Below, one piece after another: positions 24,155-32,191 of a DNA stretch of 64,000 nucleotides. A program made the position numbers and the translations under genes. The stretch spans positions 1-64,000 of the forward strand of contig CAWBYA010000008.1 in NCBI GenBank assembly GCA_963792895.1, given 5' to 3'. The stretch comes from UBA6912 sp963792895 (lineage in GTDB: Bacteria > Actinomycetota > Acidimicrobiia > Spongiisociales > UBA5794). The notes under the pieces are model-generated. The model saw only the letters and a program-made list of their open reading frames with translations, did no database searches and was not told the origin of the DNA. Numbering within the stretch: position 1 is the first letter of the stretch; each line of letters opens with the position of its first letter.

Positions 24155-24888
24155 ACGACGTTTGCCGGACCGATCATCCACGCCGCGCCGTCGACCAATT
24201 CGATCACGAGCTCACCGCCCGGAAGGGTGACCCGCACCGGCGCCGTGACGTCGCGGTGCACAGTCGCGGCGAAGGCTGCTGCGGTCGCGCCCGTGCCCGA
24301 TGCCATCGTCTCACCGACGCCACGCTCCCACACCCGCATCGAAATCGTGTGCCGCCCGGTGACGGCGACAAACTCGACATTTGCCCGCTCCGGAAACGGG
24401 TCGCTGGTTTCGATCAACGGACCCAACGTGACGACGGGAGCGGATGCCGGGTCGTCGACGAACACGACGGCGTGAGGGTTGCCGACTACGACGGGGTGAA
24501 CCACGGCGCCACAAGCGTCGAATGGCTGCCCAGCGACCCGGGGCTCCCCTACGCGCGCCCGGACCATGCCATCGTCCAGCACCTCGGCCGGGAGACTGCC
24601 GGCATCGGTGACGACCGTCATCGTCGGCGCGTCCACCCAGCCTCTGTCCAAGGCCAGCCTGGCCACGCAGCGCAGCCCGTTGCCGCACATCTCGGCTGCT
24701 CCGCCGTCTGCATTCCAATAGCGCATCCGGATGGACCGATGGTCGACAGGTGTGATCTCCAGAACGCCATCCGCGCCGATGCCAAACCTGCGGTCGCACC
24801 ATCGTATGACGTCTGCGGTGGTGATGCCCGCAGGCCCGTCGACCACGACGAAATCGTTGCCGAGGCCCTCCATCTTCACGAAGTCCAC
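24124..24888 (-). CDS. dapF: Diaminopimelate epimerase with Cys-to-Ser substitution
   Basis: The 254-residue protein has the two-lobed DapF architecture: MEGLGNDFVVVDGP at the start, RFGIGADGVLEI, and the first catalytic cysteine C68 in EMCGNGLRC. The C-terminal lobe motif usually written T-x-A-C-G-T-G-A reads ETMASGTGATAAAF, so Ser197 (codon TCG) replaces the second catalytic cysteine. The enzyme interconverts LL- and meso-diaminopimelate for lysine and peptidoglycan. Two thiols normally act as acid and base; loss of one could impair or alter activity. The GTG start at 24886-24888 has GAGGAGG at seven bases and overlaps the end of miaA by 13 bases. It is the last gene of the rny-miaB-miaA-dapF operon. 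Confidence 0.88.
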   Translation of the reverse strand: MDFVKMEGLGNDFVVVDGPAGITTADVIRWCDRRFGIGADGVLEITPVDHRSIRMRYWNADGGAAEMCGNGLRCVARLALDRGWVDAPTMTVVTDAGSLPAEVLDDGMVRARVGEPRVAGQPFDACGAVVHPVVVGNPHAVVFVDDPASAPVVTLGPLIETSDPFPERANVEFVAVTGRHTISMRVWERGVGETMASGTGATAAAFAATVHRDVTAPVRVTLPGGELVIELVDGAAWMIGPANVVYVGRLPDPA

Positions 24889-25796
24889 GCCGGATCCTCC
24901 TCGAGCACGCTTCCCAGCCGCATCCACCGCACGTCGGGGTCATCGTCCCACGGAATCCACCGGATCCGCGGATCACGTCGAAAGAAGGTCCGTTGCCGCT
25001 TCGCCACGGCGAGCGTTGCGCGAATCGCGTCTGCTCTGGCAACGGCGAGACTGTGCTCGCCGGTGACGACTGCCAGCAACTCCTTGTAGCCAACTGCCTG
25101 GCGGGCGGTTCGACCCAACCGCCCTGCCAAGCCGGCCACCTCGTCCAGAAGGCCCGCCGCCAGCATGTCATCGAATCGCCCCGCCACTCGTGCCTCCAAC
25201 TTCTCGCCGGGATCCACTCCGACGACGCGATGCGCTACGACGGGGCGGTAGCTGCGAAGCGCATCCGTCTCAGGTCGGGAGGCTCGCTCGCTCGGAGTCT
25301 CGTCTGCGAGTCGCAGGATCTCGACGGCTCGCACCACTCGTCGCGGGTTGGCGAGGTCGACGTGGTCGGCGGCGGCTGGATCCGCAGCGAGCAACTCGAC
25401 CACCAGGTCCTCCAGATCGACCGCCTCGAGATCCATGCGCATCGCCGGGTCGGTGGGACCGAACGTCAGCGGATCGACGAGCGCCCGGTAGTGCAGACCC
25501 GAACCGCCGACAATCACCGCTGGAGTCCCGCGAGTGGCGAGCGTTGCGAGCACATGTCTCCCTGCGGCCTGGAATCGGGCGACCGAGAACTCCTCTTCTG
25601 GCTCGGCGATGTCGACGAGGTGATGCGGTAGCCGCCGGCGAGCCGCAGCATCCGGCTTGGCCGTCCCGATGTCCATGCCGCGGTACACCTGCATCGAGTC
25701 GACCGAGACGATCTCGCCGTCCGCCAACGAGGCCCAACGCTCAGCCAGCCCACTCTTGCCCGCTGCGGTCGGGCCGACAACCGCGAGGACCGTCAG
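24876..25796 (-). CDS. miaA: tRNA dimethylallyltransferase MiaA, apparent CTG start
   Basis: The 306-residue enzyme adds a dimethylallyl group to A37 of tRNAs reading codons that begin with U. The P-loop GPTAAGKS (about 8-15), the catalytic-region Asp33 in DSMQVYRG, a VGGSGLHYRAL block and QAVGYKEL are present. In-frame ATG, GTG or TTG codons upstream of the P-loop are absent: the first is a TTG at 25727 that would remove the P-loop. A CTG at 25794-25796 overlaps the miaB stop (CTGA) and has GGGAG nine bases upstream, giving the expected MTVLAVVGPTAAGKS start. Translational coupling from miaB is likely. Confidence 0.87.
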   Translation of the reverse strand: MTVLAVVGPTAAGKSGLAERWASLADGEIVSVDSMQVYRGMDIGTAKPDAAARRRLPHHLVDIAEPEEEFSVARFQAAGRHVLATLATRGTPAVIVGGSGLHYRALVDPLTFGPTDPAMRMDLEAVDLEDLVVELLAADPAAADHVDLANPRRVVRAVEILRLADETPSERASRPETDALRSYRPVVAHRVVGVDPGEKLEARVAGRFDDMLAAGLLDEVAGLAGRLGRTARQAVGYKELLAVVTGEHSLAVARADAIRATLAVAKRQRTFFRRDPRIRWIPWDDDPDVRWMRLGSVLEEDPAWTS

Positions 25797-27181
25797 GACG
25801 CCGGGCTCCCGATCAGGTGGTGGGGTGCCGCTCGGTCGACTCTTGCCATCAGGTACACCCCCGGCTCGTAGCTGCCGGGCAGGTGGATGGGCTTGTTCCC
25901 ACGGGTACGGGCCGTCACCACTGCAGCGTCCTTGCGCGACGGTCCCTCAACCATCACTTCGACCAGGGAGCCGACCATTGCCTCGTTCTTCTCGAGCGAG
26001 ATCTGGTTCTGCAGAGTCACCAGCCGGTCGAAGCGCTCCTGAACGACCTCGGGAGCGATCTGCCCCTCCAAGGTTGCCGCCGGGGTGCCGGGCCGGGGCG
26101 AGAACTGGAACGTGAAAGCACCATCGAAGCGTGCCTCTCGCACCACATCCATGGTGGCCGCGAAGTCCTCTTCGGTCTCACCGGGAAACCCGACGATGAT
26201 GTCGGTCGAGACGCTGAGATTCGGGATGAAGCTGTGCGCCATCTCGAGCTTGGCGAGGAAACGCTCGGCGTCGTAGCCCCGGTGCATCGCAGCCAGGATG
26301 CGGCGGCTGCCTGATTGGAGGGGCAGGTGGAGCTGTTCGCACACCGCCGGCGTCTCGGCCATCGCCGCGGCAACATCCTCCTTGAAGTCCTTCGGGTGGG
26401 GGCTCGTGTAGCGGATGCGGCGGACCCCTTCGATCTCCCCGACGCGGCGCAGCAGATCGGCGAACAATGGCTTCCTGCCGTTCAACTCGAGATCGCGACC
26501 ATACGAGTTGACGTTCTGCCCGAGCAGCGTCACTTCGCTCACCCCGCTGGCTGCAAGCTGGCCGACCTCACGGAGCACGTCGCCGGGGCGGCGCGAGATC
26601 TCTGCACCTCGCACGATGGGAACGATGCAGAACGTGCACGAGTTGTTGCAGCCGATCGTGATGGTCACCCACGCCGAGTGAGGGGACTCGCGGTGGCTCG
26701 GCAGCGAGGAGGGAATGTCGTCGATCGAGACCGTCTCGTCCCAGATCTCGGTGACCGAGCCCCATTCTGCGGCGTGGTCGAGGAGATCTACGACGCGATG
26801 GGTGTTGTGAGTGCCGAACACGACGTCGACCCACCCTGCCCGTTCCTGGATCGTCTCCTTGTCCTTCTGGGCCATGCACCCGCCGACGACGATCTGCATC
26901 GCAGGCTTGCGGCGCTTCACAGCCCTGAGGGAACCGAGATAGCCGTACAGCTTCTGGTCGGCGTTCTCTCGGATGGTGCAGGTGTTGAGCACGACAACGT
27001 CGGCATCTTCTGGTCCGTCGGCAGGCGCCATGCCATCCGCCTCGAGGAGCCCGCCGATCCGCTCGGAATCGTGCTCGTTCATCTGACACCCGAAGGTCCT
27101 GATGAAGTAGCGCTGACCCGCCCGCGTCTGCGGCCGCGGGGTCTTGACGGCTGGCATGCCGAGCATGATGGTTTCGGCCAT
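25793..27181 (-). CDS. miaB: tRNA-2-methylthio-N6-dimethylallyladenosine synthase MiaB
   Basis: The 462-residue radical-SAM methylthiotransferase has an N-terminal MTTase domain with cysteines C32 (TFGCQMNEHDSE), C68 (LNTCTIRENA) and C102 (GGCMAQ) for the auxiliary 4Fe-4S cluster, and a radical-SAM domain with C178, C182, C185 (GCNNSCTFC). A C-terminal TRAM-like domain follows (LVEVMVEGPSRKDAAVVTARTRGN). The asparagines in CNNSCTFC are characteristic of MiaB rather than RimO. It methylthiolates the product of MiaA, the next gene, whose start overlaps its stop. The two form a functional pair within the rny operon. Confidence 0.95.
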   Translation of the reverse strand: MAETIMLGMPAVKTPRPQTRAGQRYFIRTFGCQMNEHDSERIGGLLEADGMAPADGPEDADVVVLNTCTIRENADQKLYGYLGSLRAVKRRKPAMQIVVGGCMAQKDKETIQERAGWVDVVFGTHNTHRVVDLLDHAAEWGSVTEIWDETVSIDDIPSSLPSHRESPHSAWVTITIGCNNSCTFCIVPIVRGAEISRRPGDVLREVGQLAASGVSEVTLLGQNVNSYGRDLELNGRKPLFADLLRRVGEIEGVRRIRYTSPHPKDFKEDVAAAMAETPAVCEQLHLPLQSGSRRILAAMHRGYDAERFLAKLEMAHSFIPNLSVSTDIIVGFPGETEEDFAATMDVVREARFDGAFTFQFSPRPGTPAATLEGQIAPEVVQERFDRLVTLQNQISLEKNEAMVGSLVEVMVEGPSRKDAAVVTARTRGNKPIHLPGSYEPGVYLMARVDRAAPHHLIGSPAS

Positions 27182-27207
27182 GAGATGGGCTCCGGTGGGG
27201 CTGAGCG

Positions 27208-28737
27208 TCAGCGAGCGTAGTCCTTGGCGCGGTACTCCCGGATCACCGTGACCTCGATCTGGCCCGGGTATTGGAGCCCGTCTTCGAGCTTGCGGGCGAT
27301 CTGGCGCGCCAGCTGGGTCGAGCCGAGATCGTCGATGCTCCCCGGATCGACCACCACTCGGATCTCCCTGCCCGCCTGCATGGCGAACACGCGGTCGACA
27401 CCGGGGAAGGAGCCTGCGATCTCCTCGAGCTTCTGGAGCCGGCGCACGTACGACTCGAGCGCCTCACGCCGCGCCCCGGGTCGTGCCGCCGAGACGGCGT
27501 CCGCAGCCTGCACGAGGACTGCGGTGAGGGTTCGCGGCTCGACTTCGTTGTGGTGCGCCTCGATGGCATGGACGATCGACGCATCTTCCCCGAACCGTCT
27601 GGCGATCTCCGCACCCACGAGGGCATGGGACCCACCCACTTCGTGTGTCACGGCCTTGCCGATGTCGTGGAGAAACGCCGCGCGCTTCGCCTCGGTCGCA
27701 TCGAGCCCGAGCTCGGCGGCGAGCATGCCGGCGATGTGCGCCGACTCGACCAGGTGATTGAGGACGTTCTGGCCGTAGGAGGTGCGGTACTTGAGCCTGC
27801 CGAGCAAGGTCACGAGCTCGGGGTGCAACCGTGTGGCACCCACTTCGAGCATCGCCCACTCGCCTGCATCCCTGATCGATTGCTCGACCTCCGCCTGTGC
27901 CTTCTCGTAGGCCTCTTCGATCGACGCAGGATGGATGCGGCCGTCCTCGACGAGACGCTCCAACGCCAGCCTTGCGACCTCTCGCCGCACGGGGTCGAAT
28001 GTGGATACGGACACCGCCTCCGGCGTATCGTCGACGATCAGGTTGACACCCGTCACGGCTTCGAACGTGCGGATGTTGCGCCCGTCCCGGCCGATGATGC
28101 GACCCTTCATCTCGTCAGACGGGAGCGGGATCACGGAAACCGTCGTCTCCGAGACCACCTCCGACGCGAGCCTCTGGACTGCGGTCGCCAGGATGCGGCG
28201 GCCCCGCCGGTCCGCCTCTTCCCTCGCCTTGATCTCCAGGTCTCGCACGAGCACCATCGCCTCCCGGCGAGCGTCGTCCTCGACCTTCTGGAGCAGCTCC
28301 TCCTTGGCGGCACGAGAGTCGAATCCGGCAATGCGTTCGAGGTGGTTGCGGGCTTCCTCCTGGAGCGCAGCGAGCCGGCTCCGATCGTCGCCGATCCCGC
28401 GCTCCTTGTCGATGAGCATCTCTTCACGTTGGGTGAGGTTGGATGCCCGCTGCTCCAGGGTCGCCTCGCGCTGCGCAAGCCGTTCTTCGAGGGCCGACGC
28501 CTCCATACGCCGATGGTCGAGCGCCGCGTCCTCGCGTTCCTTGTACGTCAGCGCAAGCGCCCTCGATTCCTCCTCGGCTCGAGAGAGGATCTTCTGCGCC
28601 TCGACACGCGCATCCCCCAGAACGTCCTGAGCAGCGCCGGTGACCTGCGCCCGACTGCGCCGGCTGGCTTCTCGGCCCCCGAAATAGGCCGTCACGCCAA
28701 CGGCAGCCGCAACGGCGACGGTCATGAGCCATTCCAT
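27208..28737 (-). CDS. rny: Ribonuclease Y
   Basis: The 509-residue endoribonuclease has one N-terminal membrane helix (LMTVAVAAAVGVTAYF), a long coiled coil of roughly 150 residues rich in Glu/Arg/Ala, a KH domain (IPLPSDEMKGRIIGRDGRNIRTFEAVTG) and an HD domain with the HD pair in AAFLHDIGKAV and further ligands in EAHHNEVE. It initiates mRNA decay at the membrane. I chose the ATG at 28735-28737 because MEWLM places the membrane helix at the N-terminus; a longer frame lacks this. It heads the operon with miaB, miaA and dapF. A hairpin lies 34 bases upstream in its leader. Confidence 0.94.
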   Translation of the reverse strand: MEWLMTVAVAAAVGVTAYFGGREASRRSRAQVTGAAQDVLGDARVEAQKILSRAEEESRALALTYKEREDAALDHRRMEASALEERLAQREATLEQRASNLTQREEMLIDKERGIGDDRSRLAALQEEARNHLERIAGFDSRAAKEELLQKVEDDARREAMVLVRDLEIKAREEADRRGRRILATAVQRLASEVVSETTVSVIPLPSDEMKGRIIGRDGRNIRTFEAVTGVNLIVDDTPEAVSVSTFDPVRREVARLALERLVEDGRIHPASIEEAYEKAQAEVEQSIRDAGEWAMLEVGATRLHPELVTLLGRLKYRTSYGQNVLNHLVESAHIAGMLAAELGLDATEAKRAAFLHDIGKAVTHEVGGSHALVGAEIARRFGEDASIVHAIEAHHNEVEPRTLTAVLVQAADAVSAARPGARREALESYVRRLQKLEEIAGSFPGVDRVFAMQAGREIRVVVDPGSIDDLGSTQLARQIARKLEDGLQYPGQIEVTVIREYRAKDYAR

Positions 28738-29065
28738 GCTGTCCTCGCTTCCAGGATCCGAATGCACAATGCCGAGCCCACCGTGGGCTCGGCACACACA
28801 CGTCACGAGAGCGCTCAACAGCGAAGGCCTACGGGCCCGTTGGCTGCAACCTCCCTCGGCTCTTGCGCTTCATCTCGTGTTCAGGTCCCGTTGATTGTCG
28901 GATTTGCAGTTTTCGTGTATGTGGTTCTTCGATGGTACTCGACGATCCCCCTGAGCGGAACGCGAAAACCACACATCTCTGGATTTTCCTCGTTCGCGCT
29001 CACTCCGCCGGCTGCTCCAACCCGTCGGCCGGCGAGGAATGACCCACGAAATCTCCGTCTTCGAC
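28738..29065. other. Leader region of the rny operon
   Basis: About 330 bases between the recA terminator and rny. It is less GC-rich in its centre (near 28890-28990) than the surrounding genes and carries a hairpin at 28771-28793. No gene is supportable; a 66-residue frame there lacks a ribosome-binding site. It presumably holds the operon promoter. Confidence 0.55.
28771..28793. promoter_or_regulatory. Hairpin in the rny leader
   Basis: GCCGAGCCCA and TGGGCTCGGC form a perfect 10-bp stem with a 3-base loop, 34 bases upstream of the rny start codon. It would lie in the 5' leader and might affect stability or attenuation; RNase Y autoregulation through its leader is a possibility, not shown. 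Confidence 0.4.
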
Positions 29066-29099
29066 AGACTGGCCGGCCCATTGCTGGGCCGGCCAGTCT
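29066..29099 (-). terminator. recA transcription terminator
   Basis: A perfect 15-bp inverted repeat, AGACTGGCCGGCCCA / TGGGCCGGCCAGTCT, with loop TTGC lies 21 bases after the recA stop codon. It is among the strongest hairpins in the window. Confidence 0.75.
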
Positions 29100-29120
29100 G
29101 CATCGTGGACGATGCGTGGT

Positions 29121-30185
29121 TCAGCTCTCCTCGGCAGCCTGTTCCGCATCTGCGGGCTCGTCTTCGGCCTCGGCCTCCGTCTCGTCGACGATCACGCCGA
29201 CGACGCGCATCACCTTGTCCTGCAGTTGCATGGCAACCTCGGGGTTCTCCCGCAGGAACTCCTTCGCCCGCTCCCTGCCTTGCCCGAGCTGGTCGGTGTC
29301 GAAGGTGTACCAAGCGCCGGCCTTCTTGACGACGCCGTGCTCGACGGCGACATCGAGGAGACTGCCCTCTCGAGAGATCCCCTCACCGAACATGATGTCG
29401 AACTCTGCGAGCCGGAACGGTGGGGCGACCTTGTTCTTCACGATCTTCGCCCGTACCCGGTTGCCGACATTCTCGGTGCCCTGCTTGATCGATTCGATGC
29501 GGCGTACGTCGACGCGGACGCTGGAGTAGAACTTGAGCGCCCGCCCACCCGGCGTCGTCTCCGGCGATCCGAACATCACGCCGATCTTCTCCCGAAGCTG
29601 GTTGATGAAGATCGCCGTCGTATCGGAGCGGTTGATGGTGCCGGCCAGCTTGCGCAGCGCCTGCGACATGAGGCGGGCTTGCAGACCGACGTGGGAGTCG
29701 CCCATGTCGCCCTCCAACTCCGCTCGCGGGACGAGTGCGGCCACCGAGTCGATGACCACGACATCGAGGGCTCCCGAACGGATGAGCATGTCGGCGATCT
29801 CGAGCGCCTGCTCCCCCGTGTCCGGCTGGGAGATCAGCAGCTCATCGACGTCGACGCCGAGCGCCTTTGCGTATACGGGATCGAGGGCATGCTCCGCATC
29901 GATGAAGGCGGCGACACCGCCGTTGCGCTGGGCTTCGGCCACGACATGGAGCGCAAGGGTCGTTTTTCCGGAGCTCTCCGGTCCGAAGATCTCGACGATA
30001 CGACCACGCGGCAGCCCGCCGATGCCAAGAGCCAGATCGAGAGCCAGTGCCCCGGTCGGGATGGCCTTGACGTTGCGGACGCTGCTGTCGCTCAGCTTCA
30101 TGATGGCGCCCTTGCCGAACTGCCGCTCGATCTGGGACATCGCCATCTCGAGGGTCTTGTCCCTATCGACGTTGTCGGTGCTCAC
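29121..30185 (-). CDS. recA: Recombinase RecA
   Basis: The 354-residue protein shows the complete RecA core: Walker A GPESSGKT at 68-75, the GVAAFIDAEHALDP block, Walker B LDVVVIDSVAAL, the L2-region signature ALRKLAGTINRS and FINQLREKIGVMFG. The tail is acidic (EAEAEDEPADAEQAAEE), as usual. It forms ATP-dependent filaments on single-stranded DNA for strand exchange and as the coprotease for LexA. The GTG start at 30183-30185 has AGGAGGG upstream. A perfect SOS box at 30295-30306 supports DNA-damage induction. recX, often next to recA, is absent here. Confidence 0.97.
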   Translation of the reverse strand: MSTDNVDRDKTLEMAMSQIERQFGKGAIMKLSDSSVRNVKAIPTGALALDLALGIGGLPRGRIVEIFGPESSGKTTLALHVVAEAQRNGGVAAFIDAEHALDPVYAKALGVDVDELLISQPDTGEQALEIADMLIRSGALDVVVIDSVAALVPRAELEGDMGDSHVGLQARLMSQALRKLAGTINRSDTTAIFINQLREKIGVMFGSPETTPGGRALKFYSSVRVDVRRIESIKQGTENVGNRVRAKIVKNKVAPPFRLAEFDIMFGEGISREGSLLDVAVEHGVVKKAGAWYTFDTDQLGQGRERAKEFLRENPEVAMQLQDKVMRVVGVIVDETEAEAEDEPADAEQAAEES

Positions 30186-30294
30186 TGGATCCCTCCTACG
30201 GGGTCGATCTCACTCTCGACGACCGTATCGCTCGGCTGTGACATGAACGCTACCCACGAAACGACACGAGTGTGATTCGGCACGGATCATAGGC

Positions 30295-30306
30295 GAACGT
30301 TTGTTC
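30295..30306 (-). promoter_or_regulatory. SOS box upstream of recA
   Basis: The minus strand reads GAACAAACGTTC, a perfect GAAC-N4-GTTC LexA site, 110 bases before the recA start codon. It lies between thpR and recA, so recA has its own damage-inducible promoter. Confidence 0.78.
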
Positions 30307-30355
30307 GATGTCGAGGACCTCGTGAGCGGTTGAGCAGCAGCCGGGCTCGGCAAAC

Positions 30356-30914
30356 TCACAGGTCGATCGTATCGACAACGTCGTAGACGGCTCCCCCGGG
30401 GAGCAGCGTGCTCCGAAAGAGCGCAACGGCCCGCACGGGCATGGTCACGCCGAAGGGCGGGAGACGATCGAGGACTGCGGTCACGTTCTGGTGCGGGCGC
30501 ATCCGGCTCAGGGTGACATGCGGAACGAACGGCCGCTCCTCGGGGCTGAAACCATGCTGTCTGGCCGCCTCCTCGCACGCCGCCGCCATCATCGCCATCT
30601 CGTCCACCCCCCGGTCGAGGCCGAGCCAGATGACACCCGGCACGCCGCGGCTTCGGGAAGGCGCCGAAGGTTGCGAAACGGGCGGAGAACTGCCTGGGCA
30701 GCTCGCTCTCGGACACGGCATGCACGATGCGGTCTCGCTGCACGTCCGTCACCCAGCCGAGGAAGCGCAGGGTGATGTGCCATGCGGGCGGAGCAACGGC
30801 TCGGCCGGGCAGCCCTGCAGCGGCGTGCTCGTTCAGGTGGGCCGCAAGCAGCCGGCGGGTTTCCTCGGCGAGCGCCACGCCGAGGAAGAGCCGCTCCTCA
30901 CCCAGGCCGCTCAT
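30356..30914 (-). pseudogene. thpR: RNA 2',3'-cyclic phosphodiesterase ThpR, one-base frameshift
   Basis: Joined across one extra base, this gives about 185 residues of the 2H phosphoesterase family with both catalytic HxTx motifs: HITLRFLG (H46) in the first half and HVTLSRMRP in the second. The family hydrolyses 2',3'-cyclic phosphates and shows RNA 2'-5' ligase activity. The first half ends in FGAFPKPRRAG in one frame; VIWLGLDRGVDEM continues in another, so the shift is within 30637-30652. The ATG overlaps the cinA stop (ATGA), and both halves are otherwise intact. Sequencing error is at least as likely as loss of function. Confidence 0.8.
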
Positions 30915-32191
30915 GGCCGGCTGCGCGGGCCCCAGCGGTCGGGCACGCTGCCCCACCAGTCACCGGCCACGGCCAGCCGCGCAAGATGCAGCGCAGCCGT
31001 GGTGGTGTACACGCGCACCCGTTCCCGATCGCCCGGCATGTGCAATGAGCGAGCGCCGGCGTGCTCGGGGGTGCGGACCGCTACGACCATGGTGCCGATG
31101 GAGCGCTCGAGCGGATCGGGGCCGGCAGAGCCCGTCACTGCGATCACAACATCGGCACCGAGCCGCGCAGCAGCCCCCTCGGCCATCGCGACGGCTACGG
31201 GCTCGCTCACCACACCGTTCGTTTCGATCAGCTCTTCAGCCACGTCGAGGAGCTCGACCTTGAGATCAGGGCTGTACGCCACGATGCTGCCGACGAAGTG
31301 ACCCGAAGCTCCGGGAACCGCAGTGATGCGTTCGGCGACCATACCGCCCGTCGCCGACTCGGCTGTACCGATACTCCACCCGCGCGCCGCGAGCTCGGCG
31401 AAGAGCACCTGCTCCAGCGTCTCGTCGTCCGCCCCGAACACGAGCCGGCCCATCCGGCGGCGCACCTCGGCCTCGACGGGAGCGATCAAGGCCTCGGCTT
31501 TCCCAACGTTCTCCGCCTTGGCCGTGATGCGGACCTTTATCTCGCCCGAGCTGGCGAGAAAGGCAAGCGTCGGGTTGGCGCCGGCGTCGAAGAGGTCGGC
31601 CATCAGCTCACCGACTCGCGACTCCGACTCGCCCCAGGTGCGAATCAGGCGGCTGACGACCACGCCGGCAGCACCGGCTGCCGTGCGAAGGAAGGGGATG
31701 ACATCCTCGTCCAACAGGGTGAGCATCTCGGCGGGTACCCCGGGCACTGCGAACACCCAGGCGTCGCCGATCTGCAACCGCAGCCCTGGTGCCGTGCCCT
31801 TGCGGTTGATCAGCAGATGCGAGCCCTCGGGATGCTGCGCCTGGCGGAGGTTGCTCTCGGGCATCTCACGTCCCCTGCGCTCCCACCACCGACGCAACCG
31901 GTCGGCATACTCGTCGTCGTAGGCCATCTCGACTCCGGCGGCGGCACACATGGCCTCGCGCGTGAGATCGTCCTGAGTCGGCCCGATGCCGCCCGTGATG
32001 ATGAGCGCGTCGGAGCGACGCACTGCAAGACCGATAGCGGCTGCGATGCGGTCGACGTTGTCGCCCACAACGGCTTGGTGATAGTGGTCGAGACCGGCGT
32101 CGGCGAGCCGCGCGCCGATCGTTGCCGCATTCGAGTTCACGATCTGGCCGAGGAGCAGCTCGGTGCCGACGGCGAGTGTCTCGACGATCAC
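30911..32191 (-). CDS. cinA: CinA-like protein with nicotinamide-nucleotide amidase domain
   Basis: The 426-residue protein has a MoaB/MogA-like N-terminal domain (TELLLGQIVNSNAATIGARLADAG, IITGGIGPTQDDLTREA), characteristic of the ADP-ribose pyrophosphatase half of CinA, and a C-terminal PncC domain (GTAESATGGMVAERITAVPGAS, FVGSIVAYS, VVIAVTGSAGPD). Together they are linked to recycling of pyridine-nucleotide by-products. The GTG at 32189-32191 overlaps the rimO stop (GTGA) and yields the normal start VIVETLAVGTELL. The gene sits upstream of thpR and recA, a frequent cinA-recA association. Confidence 0.93.
   Translation of the reverse strand: MIVETLAVGTELLLGQIVNSNAATIGARLADAGLDHYHQAVVGDNVDRIAAAIGLAVRRSDALIITGGIGPTQDDLTREAMCAAAGVEMAYDDEYADRLRRWWERRGREMPESNLRQAQHPEGSHLLINRKGTAPGLRLQIGDAWVFAVPGVPAEMLTLLDEDVIPFLRTAAGAAGVVVSRLIRTWGESESRVGELMADLFDAGANPTLAFLASSGEIKVRITAKAENVGKAEALIAPVEAEVRRRMGRLVFGADDETLEQVLFAELAARGWSIGTAESATGGMVAERITAVPGASGHFVGSIVAYSPDLKVELLDVAEELIETNGVVSEPVAVAMAEGAAARLGADVVIAVTGSAGPDPLERSIGTMVVAVRTPEHAGARSLHMPGDRERVRVYTTTAALHLARLAVAGDWWGSVPDRWGPRSRP

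Noticed and set aside
27271..29529. A 752-residue open frame on the plus strand
   Set aside because: It is antisense to rny and the end of recA. It lacks a ribosome-binding site and family features.
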